A stretch of DNA of 64,000 bases, from NCBI RefSeq assembly GCF_037975245.1, contig NC_092571.1, positions 23,071,564 to 23,135,563 of the forward strand. Direction: 5' to 3'. Of this stretch, positions 22,195 to 35,228 are shown piece by piece. Numbering within the stretch: the stretch's first letter is position 1; the number at the start of each line of letters is the position of its first letter. The notes beneath the pieces were generated by a model. The model was not told where the DNA came from. It was given only the letters and a program-made list of their open reading frames with translations, and did no database searches. A program made the translations under genes and the position numbers. Source of the stretch: Apostichopus japonicus. Lineage: Eukaryota; Echinodermata; Holothuroidea; Aspidochirotida; Stichopodidae.

Positions 22195-22195
<1 letters not shown>
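19093..22195. other. gene-free AT-rich region
   Basis: I see no gene. Local features are a short direct repeat of TTTACATCACAATTTACA at 19180-19215, G-rich patches near 19545-19575 and 19715-19730, and a 13-base G run at 21349-21361. The last starts a segment ending in TAGCTACGCTCCTGCAA (about 21480-21497), which resembles decayed CAGGAGCGTAGC-type hAT ends. Confidence 0.45.

Positions 22196-22273
<78 letters not shown>
22196..22273. repeat. (TA)n microsatellite, 78 bp
   Basis: Uninterrupted TA dinucleotides. I see no SINE sequence next to it. Confidence 0.97.
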
Positions 22274-22274
<1 letters not shown>

Positions 22275-23585
22275 TTAACAAGCCTGAAACCTTAAGGAGA
22301 CACATACTGGTTCAAAACTTTTTAGGTTATAGCCAAAAATGTGTTTCTTTTTATCTCCAGTAAATAAATGTAACGAGTGGCGTGATCGTTTAAGATGAAT
22401 CTTATAAGAAATAGTATAGCAATATATATAATATTTAACAGGATTACTTCTTGCAACTTCTCCGTGCATATACATGAATACGCATATATATATGCATACA
22501 TGTTTACGATCTGAATGAACTGTACGATTATATGTAAAAAGAATTGTTTATTTGCGTTAGAACTGAGACTTAAATGCTGAAGTAGATATTCCTGCCAAGA
22601 TTATAAGGTTATTTTACCGTTCCAAATTCGAACGAAGGGATTTACGTCAGTTGTTGTTGATGGTTTCTGCTGTTGAGAAAGCAGTTTACATCCAAGAAGT
22701 AATCTAGTCGATAGAATGATAAAGTTCAACCTGTCTGCCCTACATGTCGTCTCTATGATATGCTGTATTGATTACAAGTAATCGACTTGGGCAAGCTAAT
22801 GGCGGTCACCTTTTTTTTGCCTTGTTCATCCAAGGCGTTACTGGAGACTCCCCCGTTATGTGTGCTTTCGGTGAAACAGGCAAAGCCTTTTTTGCATTGC
22901 AACTCGGAATGGATGCATCAATATTATATATAATAAAGCATTTTAGCAATGAACTGCATAGCTCGGTGAACCAAGTTACATAAAGAAATTGCTTTCACCG
23001 GGGTTCAAATCAACATCTGATCACGTGCCGCGACGTTTTCGTATATATATACAGTATTCAATAAGAACAAACATACAAAGGACGAACCGGGATTTTAGGA
23101 ACGAAATGGGTGTGACTAGGGGGTCACCAGCACCCCTCCCCACCCACCTAGAAAAAGTAATTATAAAGTTATCAAATGTTGAATTTTGAGGCATATTTAA
23201 CCCATAAATTTGGTCGATATTGTTGTAGTTAAAGGCAAGGTCGTCCTAATAGCCTAAATACTTTGGGACTTGTTTTGAGATTGAAAAGATGGATGGAGGC
23301 GTTTCGTTTTCGTTTACGTTTCGATATATCTGACAACAGTTACTAACAGAATAACACATTATTATCATGTAGCGTTTACGTTGTATCGTCCAAGTGAATT
23401 CTAAGACTACTGAGATAAAAGGGATTAGGGAAACCACGAGAGGACTATACAGGTTCATAGGGTGTAAAAAACTCAAGTCCTTTGAAGTCGGCGACGTTTG
23501 ATGACATTAGCCAAGGAAATTCCTAACTCCATGATCACTATCAAGGGAAAATACAAAACCAAAAATCGTGTCGATCTCGATTACC
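22274..23585. other. gene-free region
   Basis: A moderately GC-rich stretch at 22770-22980 is open on the plus strand for 71 codons, but it has no recognisable motif, no convincing splice context and ends randomly. I leave it unannotated as a gene. Confidence 0.4.
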
Positions 23586-23950
23586 CATAGCTAGTACAGT
23601 AACTACTGTTCATGTCCACAACCGTGCATCATTAACTATACTGCGCTGTGTTCGCAACACGGTAACAAGTGTTACAGTCGGCACATTAATTACTGGAAAA
23701 CTGTTACACGTTGAACTACGAGCCCGACAGGTGAACATTTGCAGTAATTAAAAAAAATGTATACAAATAATTTAATTTTTTCTTAATTTAAAAAAAAAAA
23801 ATTAATTTTAAATTTTTTAAATTTGCAGTCAGAAAAAACTACAGTAATTACTATGCCACCTGTAACACATGTTACCGTGTTACGAACATAACTCAGTAGT
23901 TACTGATGCACGGTTGTGGAACATGAACAGTAGTTACGGTACTAGCTATG
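23586..23950. repeat. fold-back (inverted-repeat) element, 365 bp
   Basis: The left arm 23586-23695 begins CATAGCTAGTACAGTAACTA. The right arm 23842-23950 ends TAGTTACGGTACTAGCTATG. They are imperfect inverted complements over about 110 bp, for example ACTGTTCATGTCCACAACCG against CGGTTGTGGAACATGAACAG. The ~146-bp loop is extremely A/T-rich. The long terminal arms without a coding interior fit a fold-back transposon or MITE; I find no clear target duplication. Confidence 0.85.
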
Positions 23951-26145
23951 AGTATTGGCTGAACTCTACAACCTTTAAGATACATCGACGATGAGGAGGC
24001 AAGACGAACTAGGACAGAATTTACCCTTCAAATTTATAAACCTCTCACGACAAGTGATTCGTTAAATTTCTCTGTTATCAACGACTGTATGCTTCAGAAA
24101 TGAAAGTTAATTTGTCTTTCCTCAGGTGTTTGCATGGCACCGCTTTCCAAGATGGTAGGGAACCGTTTATTTATAGAATTACCAAAAAAAAAATAAAAGG
24201 CACTAAATAACGCTCGACATATCTAAACTGGCCCAAAATCATGATTCGTGTCAAATAGATGAGACAGGGAAATTGTTTGGTCATTGACCTAAATAAGTCT
24301 CTTCAAATGGAGAGAGAGAGAGAAACTGTCGCGAAAAAAAAACCGTCTTAGCTGTTGACTAATGCAGTCAAGAGTGTACTTCAATTGAATAACGTTTCCA
24401 CACACAAACGCTTCGGCGACAGGTAGTTGAGTTTGTAACGCGATATCTGTTGGGGGTGTAAATTAAAACCTAGAGTTATGTCAAGTGAAGAATTTAGGCC
24501 AGACCACATAGAAATAAGGTAATTTGTTCTATTAGAAGTTTGAGATACCTGTCCATACATTGAGTGTTCTGTATATAAAACGATGGTAGAAATTAGAACT
24601 AGGCCAACATTTGACTGTAAATTAGTGTAATAAATGACAATCAATTAAACTATATAGAAGAAATAAAATAAAAAACAAATACGGTTATTTTACATTAAAA
24701 GGGGAGAATGTTCCATTTAATGATTCGGTGTAATACAATGTTGTTTGCCGAATAGAGTTGTTTGCCGAAGAATATCATACTTTAATTAATTTAAATCCAT
24801 TTTCTTTTATGACAAAAAAAAACAAAGAAACTTAAAGTCGATAGTTCAACAACGAAAATAAAATAATGAAGCAAGCATATTTAATGGACACGAACAAAGG
24901 AATATTATTATCATTACGCAATCAGTTTCCTTATCTTTAGGCATTATACCTTCCCTACATGACTGCACTCGGACCTTTTCTTAGTACGTTGCGGTAACAA
25001 ACTTTGTTTTTCTGTTCGCAAATAAATGTTAAACTTGCCGAAGCTATCAACTCTTAGTAGTATAACTCGTTTAATTTCTGTCTTTCTCTGGAAGGGTCTA
25101 TGCGATATGCATCATCAGAAATCCCCAAATCCTACAGTAACTGGATTAGGTAACTCAATGGTAACCAATTTGGCCATGTAGTGCGAAGTTTCTTACAAAA
25201 TGTCATTACCAACCCGACTAGTCATATATATGACGAAAGATTTTCACACGAGGGAAAAGGGTCTGTACGTCTTATCTTATGTATCTACATTATCTATACC
25301 GCTTACAACAGCCTTTCCAAAATATGATCAAATTCTTACGTAGTATATTATTATTATTATTATTATTTTTTTTTTGGGGGGGGGACTTTATGAAGACGTA
25401 ATATATAAATCTGTTTGACTCCTCGCTTAGGTTATAAGGTGTATACCAAGGTGTATGCCAAGTAATGTGATGCTCAAGTTAAAATTGTGATCTCCATATG
25501 GAATAAGCAATTTTAAGAACTGGTCCTAAAAAGGAATTCATCAATAAAAAACCCCGAGGGCTTCAGTTACTTCCACCGATAACCTTGAAACCTTGTAAAT
25601 AACCTTAATGTGAATTTCAAGTATCGTGATATTTCACATCTTACTTTGTATATGAAATGCAATATCGATTTGGCTTTCACGACTACTGAGGGTGAGTTGA
25701 ATGTCTTTTCGTGAACAGCTTTCAAATTGCCAGGCGAGAAACACATCCTCCACAAGCAGAACGAATACCTTTCTTGATTTAAAACTAGTGATCTGAACTC
25801 TGAAGAATAAGTTGTTTTTTATTTTTTTCCTTTAGATTTCTAATCCCGTAATTTTAACTATCGTATAGGAGTAGAGTTGTGTGTTTTTATTCTTTGCAAG
25901 AGGAGACGATTCCTTGTAGCGAGGCGTTTGACTCGAGTCAAGTGACTCAACTCAAACCAGGCGAATTGATAGACAACGACTCAACTAGGCTTGGTTATTT
26001 CATAACCACACTCGTGCCGACTTGCGCAGGTGTCCCAGTGCACGTTCCCCCTGTTACCATTACTTGTCTTTCCGAACACTTCCAACCTCCACCGGTATTC
26101 GGGCCTAGACCGGCTCTGATGCACCTATCATGACATACTCTTTAT
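23951..26145. other. gene-free region with one weak candidate open frame
   Basis: Mostly AT-rich. 25879-26133 (plus) is open for 84 codons with a balanced composition (contains PTCAGVPVHVPPVTITCLSE), after a possible acceptor at ATCGTATAG (25861-25869). It has no recognised domain and stops at TGA just before the hAT-like element, so it could be a gene remnant. A short ATT run and a G run lie at 25350-25384. Confidence 0.35.
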
Positions 26146-26643
26146 CAGGGTTTCCCTAACTTTATCCCCCACGAACCCCTTGTGGATGTCAGAGTTGTCC
26201 ACGAACCCGCAACTTTTCGAGACTCGTTCTGAGTCATCATTATACTATAATACGCATAACAGTGCTTCGTAAAAGATCAAGGTCATAGTGTAATATTGTA
26301 ATGAAAAAAAAGAAGAGATGAACAAATACTTATTTGGAACTTCAAGATCAGATCACGAATTGTATCACGCATCGATCACCCATTACACACGATGAGACGG
26401 ATGCTCCTGTATTTTATCACATGCACGGTACGGTACTACTATGGCAACATATGCGTATGGAACGAGAAAAGAGTTTGTCGATAGGTACGACTTTTGTACA
26501 TTACTAAATTATATGATATATCAGATTTTAGTTCAACAAAAGGTACTCTATAGTTTTGACTTTCAGAAACGTCTCACGAATCCCCTGCGATGGACTCACG
26601 CACCCCCTGCAGGGGTTCATGCACCCCAGTTAGGGAACCCCTG
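26146..26643. mobile_element. hAT-like MITE with CAGGGGTTCCCTAACT ends
   Basis: The left end is CAGGGTTTCCCTAACTTTAT. The right end is AGTTAGGGAACCCCTG, which reads CAGGGGTTCCCTAACT on the other strand. The subterminal parts are also complementary (CACGAACCCCTTG against GCAGGGGTTCATGC). The 8 bases outside are CTCTTTAT and ATCTATAT (6 of 8 identical), a plausible aged target duplication. Such ends are typical of Charlie-type hAT elements. No transposase is encoded. Confidence 0.75.
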
Positions 26644-26654
26644 ATCTATATAGA

Positions 26655-27010
26655 GTCTATATCAATCCACAGAATGGTTCTCCCTCAGGAAAAGTGCTAA
26701 AGAGAAGCCAGAAAACATATTTTCGATATGTTATCAATCAGAATCGGGCTTTTTGTGATATGGATATTAAAGAACATGAATGGAAGTACATTTGGTGAAA
26801 ATATCGGAACAATAGAGCTAATTTTACACCACTTAAGCAGAGCACGCATATTGTTTACTACTGAGTAAAGAGGTTTCTTTACAAGAGACGAAATATTCGC
26901 GCTAGCCAAAAATCTACATGGTAATGATATGGAAAATTGACGATTTAATGTATGGCCGACGTATCAGCTATCCAGTGATGGGTCTAGCGTTCAGCTAGTG
27001 AGAACGTCTT
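26655..27010 (-). repeat. dispersed repeat, copy A
   Basis: The minus strand resembles 51403-51785 on the plus strand. Shared landmarks are the end TTCAGCTAGTGAGAACGTC here against TGTTCTCACTAGCTAAACG there, and a segment translating as VLPFMFFN in both. The copies are diverged, so this is an old interspersed repeat. The shared open frame may hint at a once-coding parent, but neither copy is intact. Confidence 0.6.
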
Positions 27011-28500
27011 TGACTCACAGACCACATTACTTTTTATGATTTAGTGTGTATGTCTATGGGGAAATTACATAGAGTATGTTATCCTACCTAACCTTCTAGG
27101 CATTTGTTCATGTGGTTCGAAATCAGAAAAAGGCAGATTGAGTGTTTTTATATCACCTGATGACTTTGAAATCAAACAAGAAACATGAGAAAACGTTAAT
27201 AAGAGTACATGACGATATGACATGTTTCTGTAACAAATGTAGACTTGATTTACTCCATAAATGATTTCAATGTTAGTTTTAATTAAAAAAAACCTGTTTC
27301 GATCGATTTCAAAATTGCTTGTAGCAAGCAGACAGATTGATTAAAAATCATAACGAGCATTTCACTAACTTCTTTGGTTGGATCTGCTAACCTATAGCTG
27401 AAAGTATAGCACACACTATCTGGATTTTCGTCAACTGGGGAAAAATATCATAAAAACATACTGCGAAAGATAAATAACGTAAATCTATACCGTGGGGAAA
27501 TTAACACTGTAATCCGTTCAAAACATTTTAACAGCTTTGCCATATAGTACATGTGAACATTGGACACTTTATGTTTCTTGATAAACACATGCAGCTATAC
27601 AGACAACCGTAATTGTAAGATGGAGCCATTGTTTTCTTCCTTTTCATAGTCTTCTTATTATTTACGTTTGTATTCTATATTAGTTTTTATTATGATTATA
27701 TTAGTTTTAGTCTTCATATTATTTTAAAGTTGATAGTTTTTGTAGGTTTTGATATTTCAGGGCCTTGGGGAAATTAGCTTTACGCTAACCGAGTATACCC
27801 TTCGTGTAGAACAAATAAATAAATATAATGGAGCTATGAGCCCGACGAGGTGCTTTTATACCCGCTTAGAGTGCAAAACAATATCTAGATACATCGGTGG
27901 TATGCTAGATAAAAAATATAGAAATACTTGATTCAGATAAATACAGGTATAGCCTTATGTTGCATTAAGCACTTTCATTGTACGTCACCGTACTACACAA
28001 ATACAGTGCAAACACTTAGAAATAGTGCAAAAATAGCCTACGTGTTATATTATAGAACAAATTATACGTGCGTGTGAAACATGAAATGGTTGCGACCATG
28101 TACCGTTTCACTATCATTAGTTGGGAGAACACGTGACCAGCATGTTTAGACATTATCAAAATATCACGATTTTCACTTAGCAGTAATTTCAAATCCTGAA
28201 CTTGTTAAAAACGACATCGTTGTTGCCGTTGTCACGAATCTTTTACGGAGTCGGACTTAATTATATATAATTGCTAATGATAAATGCATGCTAAACAGGA
28301 CATATTGTAACGGCAACATAATGGAAAAGACAGATTCGGTTTACATGCCTGTGAGACGGCTATAATGGTAATTTCAGTGGTTATGAAATAATCAAATGTC
28401 TCTGCATTTTATGATAAACTATTTCATAGATCTTAGTTTAACCTAAATGTTGTATTATGTATTACTTGAATGTTTCAACTGGAAATGTTGTTTACTATCA
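27011..28500. other. gene-free AT-rich region
   Basis: No gene, RNA or repeat structure recognised. Confidence 0.45.
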
Positions 28501-28559
28501 CTGTCCAAGATGTATTATTATTATTATTATTACTTCAAGAAGAGTAACTATACAACATC

Positions 28560-28870
28560 TTAGTAACTTATATCTATATAATATATTATTATAGTATTAA
28601 ATATAATATGTGTTAGATATTATATATATTATATTATACTATATGATATGATATATAACTTATATATCTACATAATATATTATATAATATACATGATATA
28701 TTATTAAATATAATATGTGTTAGATATTATATATATATTATATTATACTATATGATATGATATATAACTTATATATCTACATAATATATTACAGAATATA
28801 CATGATAGATTATTAAATACAATATATATTATATAGTATACTTAATATGTATTATATATGATATATATAT
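28560..28870. repeat. AT-rich tandem repeat, ~107-bp period
   Basis: AATATGTGTTAGATATTATA recurs at about 28605 and 28712, and TATATGATATGATATATAAC at about 28640 and 28747, giving roughly two and a half diverged units of nearly pure A/T. Confidence 0.85.
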
Positions 28871-30826
<1,956 letters not shown>

Positions 30827-32417
30827 GAAATTATGACTATAAATCTGACTACATATGCTATTTTATTTGCTCACTGTATAAACACTTATACATTTGCAGG
30901 CAGAGAGAATGTTTAGAAATTGTGTTCTGAACACGTTTGTTTCTTTGAGGGTGTATGTCTTGACTGATGACAAAACTGATAAGCTTTCATTTGTACGACT
31001 TTCAAACATCATTTTCCGGGCAGTTGTTCAAATTAGATTTCACTCCACTTGATTTCCTTCAAACATCGTTAAATCTACAACAGAACATGCGCTGTCAGTT
31101 TAGAAAAGACTTTTATTATTTTCGCTTCCGTGCTTAGCATTATCTGTTTCACATTAATAATGCATTACTTCGTGATTGCTCGCGTGCGATCAAAAGAAAT
31201 AATAAGTTAAAACAAAAACGTCTTTATAAATTTCCAAGGCATCTCTCAAATCATCTTACTTTTCAACCTTCTCGCTCAAGGATTGATTTTTCATTATCCT
31301 GCTTTGGTCGACTTTTAACACAAAGAATAAATTCTTGGATTGGCAAAGATTTTTTTTTTAAAGCATTATTTGTGAAATAAGGCAAACGAATGTAACGAAT
31401 TGGCGGCCAGCCAACCTTGCGTGTCAGTAATTAAAGTGTAGTTTACATTGTACATATTAATGTGCATTGTTTTGTATACCGTTTGCATTGTAAACATTAA
31501 TGTGATTTTCGAGGTTCAAGTTTTCAGCCTAATTGCTCTGTTAACAATTGTATTAGTATATAAATCTTGGACTTCTCATTTTAAGTAGGTTGAGGACGTT
31601 AAAGACTAGATTACTCGACAGTAATGTTACTTCCCATGTAGTAGCACCAATAACCTTTCCATAAGGATAATTATTCGTATGTACATGAAATATGCAAGAA
31701 GAATGTGTTCCAAATTAAGGAAATATATATTGGAAAACTTATGCCTCTTACATAGTTTATTCCGCTTACTTCCGTGTCTATATATTAAGCAAAATTGTAT
31801 AAACATTCTTTCATTTGATAATCTTCGACCAAATCTACAGGGGCGGCCCAAGGATTTCATAAAGGAGGGCGATGTGGCCCGGGCTCGATATAGCTGATCC
31901 CCATTAGGGGGGGGGATGGGGGTGGGGCTGTCTGGGAGTATCCTACAAAGAAATAGAAATACAAATTTAAGACGTCAAACGGTGCATTCTGAAACATACT
32001 TAGACCACAACTATGGTTGGGGTGGAGTGGGGGTGGAGATCCTACCCATCTGGAGTCGCGCGTGGCCTCGTTACATATATGCTATGAAAGTTTCGTCTAG
32101 AATAACATTGATTGATATATGTGTTGAACTCACTGAATCTTTAACCGAAGTATAAAGCTCACTATTAACTTTAAAACTTGACGTAAGCTGCATAAATCTA
32201 TTCGTACGGGTGTGTCTATAAAAAGGACACGTTTCTTAGCAAAAAGAAAGATACAAATACTGAAGAAAAAAGTGGTTATCGTTTGATAAGAAGTGATCAT
32301 CTATCAACGCTCCTTCTAGGGGGTGTCATCTCGTTTTGCCTTCTGGTCAGTAATACATAATAGGAGCAAACAGAGAGTCTACGGAATTGCAACCACAAGT
32401 ATTAATGATAAGTAGAA
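30827..32417. other. gene-free region with possible LINE remnant
   Basis: 31185-31378 (plus) can be read as a short peptide with RLYKFPRHLSNHLTF and RIDFSLSCFGRLL, resembling the C-terminal tail of LINE-encoded proteins, ending at TAA 31378. This is weak. 31840-31920 is G-rich with GGGGCGGCCCAAGG, similar to decayed hAT ends. Nothing else is recognised. Confidence 0.35.
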
Positions 32418-32543
32418 GAAACCTAGTAGCCTAGTGGTTAGGGTGTCCGCATATAAAGCCGGGGGCCCGGGTTCGAAACCCGGTGGAGTCTGTAAGTTTC
32501 TCACTGTTATGGATTTTTCCAACTCACTACGATATAAATACAT
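32418..32543 (+). mobile_element. tRNA-derived SINE (tRNA-Tyr(AUA)-like head), short copy
   Basis: GTAGCCTAGTGGTTAGGGTG (A-box region), an anticodon arm CCGC-ATATAAA-GCCGG, and a B box GGTTCGAAACC end at GGAGTCTG (about 32490). The SINE body TCACTGTTATGGATTTTTCC and AACTCACTACGATATAAATA follow. The head keeps U33 and a 7-base loop, but acceptor pairing is imperfect and the body shows it is a retroposon, not a working tRNA. Confidence 0.8.
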
Positions 32544-32890
32544 GGATATTCATTTGCCTTTGTCATTTACCTCCATTTCATTAACATAAAGTCTGTTCAG
32601 ATCCGGCTTTAGGAATAACAAAAGATTTCGAGTTGGTTAGCATCATGTTTGATCTTTAGAGTAAGGCAAATATGTCACAAAACAGAACTAGTATTGTTCG
32701 ATTCAGGTGGCAAACGCCTACAGCGGAACGGTTTCGAACCTCTGGACATACAATCAGCGTCCATAGCCTAGTGGTTAGGGTGTCCGTATATAAAGCGGAA
32801 GGCCCGGGTTCGAATCCCGGTGGAGGCTGGAAGTTTTTTTCACTGTTCTGGATTTTCCAACACACTACGATTTCAATATATATATGTATA
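32541..32890 (+). mobile_element. tRNA-derived SINE with ~215-bp 5' extension
   Basis: It starts ATGGATATTCATTTGCCTTT and runs through AGATCCGGCTTTAGGAAT and AACAGAACTAGTATTGTTCG to the tRNA-like head 32756-32828 (CCATAGCCTAGTGGTTAGGG, B box GGTTCGAATCC). The body CACTGTTCTGGATTTTCCAA and ACGATTTCAATATATATATG follow. The minus strand at 46707-47078 has the same order of parts, so the extension is a true part of the element. A-rich tails are replaced by TA repeats. Confidence 0.82.
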
Positions 32891-34198
32891 TGTCCAAGAT
32901 AGTCGTTTTCAACCTTTCACATTTCTTAGGGAACATTAATCTTGGTTACCATGGAAAAGTTCCAATATCTTCGTATCAACTTGATTTTCGCACCGGATTC
33001 CCGTTTGCCGATATTCAAATATAAATTTGTGTATCTGTAGGCCGTAATTACGTTTGTCAATGTCTGTTATATATTCTTCCTCTAAAGTAATGGGTATAAT
33101 AGTTCTAAGCCGACATTTTATTCAGTCCAACTTCTAACCTTTTCCAAGTCATTGGTTAAAAAGGCACTTTTATAGTTCTTATAATCATCGTAAAGTTGTC
33201 CTGTGACGCAATCCTGACATAAAATCACATCAAACTAGAAATAAGCGTTCGAGATTAGATCATGGGAAATGTTATGTAGTTGACATTTATTCCCTTATTT
33301 TCGTGGTATCCACGGAGGATGAGAATGATGCAGTCATAAAATGTTACTGTCCTATGCCGGATTAATCACTGCAGTGTAACGCATGTACATTGCGCAGGGC
33401 GCTCGGCAGAGCTTGGTAACATTATATCTCAGTGATCAATCCACATTTTGCTGAAAATATTCAGTTAATCAAGTGTTATGTTGGATGATGTAATTTACAT
33501 TAAGAGTATAGGTTATTTGTTCCACATGACAAAAAAATAGTTAGCTACAAAAGCAAAACAAAAAACCATTTGATTTATACGAGACGCTGCTATTTTAGAT
33601 GATAGTCGTGTTATATTAGTATAAACATCAAGATGAATTCGAGTGAGACTAGCAAAGCAGCTTGACGGGGTTATATTTATAACTGTGAACTTGTCCAAAT
33701 TTTGTTTGCATCAACCGCGCTCAATACCTATGCTACAGTGATAAGTCTGTAGAAGGTTGATGTTATATATTAAGAGATAACATTATGGTATTATCATCAT
33801 TTGTACCCTATTGACGTACCATGATGGTTCTTTTGGTGTTTCATAATGGTCCTTTTGGAATTCCATAATTGTCCTCTTGGCGTTCCATGATTAGGAACAT
33901 ATATAGGAACAGTATATCGAGTAGTACACGACATGTAACGTACTAGAGCAAACATGCTATCCTACATCCTTCTCATTCTCAAAGGCCTTGCGACCGTTAT
34001 CATTTCTCCCAAAGTGGTATTCTTTCCCAAATTAAAAATATGAAGTGTGCACATTGTCGCCTTTGCACCAACTTCGAACAAAAATGCACTAATTTGTTTG
34101 TAAATGATATCTGCCACATATATGCTTTCATCAACTTCAACGCAAATTTGAAAATAAATATATTAGGCAATCACCGTCCTCAGCTGGGGAGAGCATTA
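32891..34198. other. gene-free region
   Basis: No gene recognised. A short diverged direct repeat (ATGGTTCTTTTGGTGTTTCA, then variants GGTCCTTTTGGAATTCCAT and TGTCCTCTTGGCGTTCCAT) lies at 33822-33890. Confidence 0.45.
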
Positions 34199-34206
34199 AT
34201 AACAAG

Positions 34207-35220
34207 CAGTGGCGTCGCCAAGAGGGGGGGGGGGGGGGGCAGGGGGGCACGTGCCCCCCTGGAAAACCTAGTGCCCCCCCCGAGTGCCCTCCCATCTGAG
34301 ATTTTGGTTGGTAAAAATATATATATATATATATTTTGTTATATTCAACTCCCATCATCTGAGTTGGTTTTTCATAAGGACAAAGAAGCACAGTAATTCG
34401 TATTTTCTTCAAATGATCTGCGAAAAAATGAAATAGTTTATCCTTGACCGTCGGGTATCGAAGTCGTAACCCGCGCCATCACAACTCGTGAATTGGATGC
34501 CTGTGAAATGCCGAAAATCCGGACCTGCTGTGAGAAGGGATGGTACTGCAGTATGTTGCCTTGGTCTGAGGTTGACAGGTTAGGAGCTGACGAAATGTGA
34601 GAATGTGAGGGTCCGCAGGCACCATACTTGCCTATATTTGTGGACCCATATATTAACCCTGTTGTGTAGGGGGTGCAGAGGTCATTTGAGGTCAGATGCT
34701 TGTAGGAACAAATGGCGAATGTCCACACCTGCATACTGAGCTATACTTGATGTGTGATCAAACTTTGGATTGCATGGTGAGATCCCTGATAGGAGCCAAT
34801 AACGATGCTGGAACCTGTTACATCTTAATAGATTATGGGAGAAAACGAGCAGGACAAGAAAGGAGTCGGGGGTCATGCACACATTCATTCAACAAATGTA
34901 GGTTCTATTGATAGGGTTAGGCATAATATCGACAGCATGTGGTTCATATCCTCTGCAAAATTCTGCGCGTTGTTTAAATCATTACCTCAAAAATTGCAAT
35001 TTCTGGAGATATCTTCAGATCGAATTTAGCATCAAATGTGGCACCATTTTGCATCTAGCCCATCCTCCGTATGCGAAAATTTTCCAAAGGGGAGGGGGGC
35101 ACCCCCTCCCCTTAGAACCCTCCCCCAGGACAGCGATCCGTATCACCTAAGTGCCCCCCATCAAATGCTGGTGCCCCCCTGTGCCCCCCCCCCAGACTGA
35201 AAAGTCTGGTGACGCCACTG
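34207..35220 (-). mobile_element. non-autonomous hAT-like DNA transposon, copy 2 (1014 bp)
   Basis: The ends are CAGTGGCGTCGCCA and TGGTGACGCCACTG. The flanks are an exact 8-bp duplication, ATAACAAG at 34199-34206 and 35221-35228. On the minus strand it matches 3682-5413 almost throughout, including the terminal AGACTTTTCAGTCTGG, the internal CTTTGGAAAATTTTCGCATA and an unusual (TA)n at 34318-34334. It lacks the 683-bp nested insertion of copy 1. It has no transposase. Confidence 0.92.
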
Positions 35221-35228
35221 ATAACAAG

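Noticed and set aside
22196-22295. Signal-like IYIYIY open frame at 22023-22295 and similar ones at 46362-46977 and 55469-55845
   Set aside because: They are translations of TA microsatellites.
25879-26133. 84-codon frame with PVHVPPVTITCLSE as an exon
   Set aside because: Composition is coding-like, but there is no recognised homology, the acceptor is weak and no partner exon is found; kept only as a remark.
32756-32828. Functional tRNA-Tyr(AUA) gene
   Set aside because: A G-G acceptor mismatch, an atypical anticodon and an attached SINE body present in several copies show it is a retroposon head.
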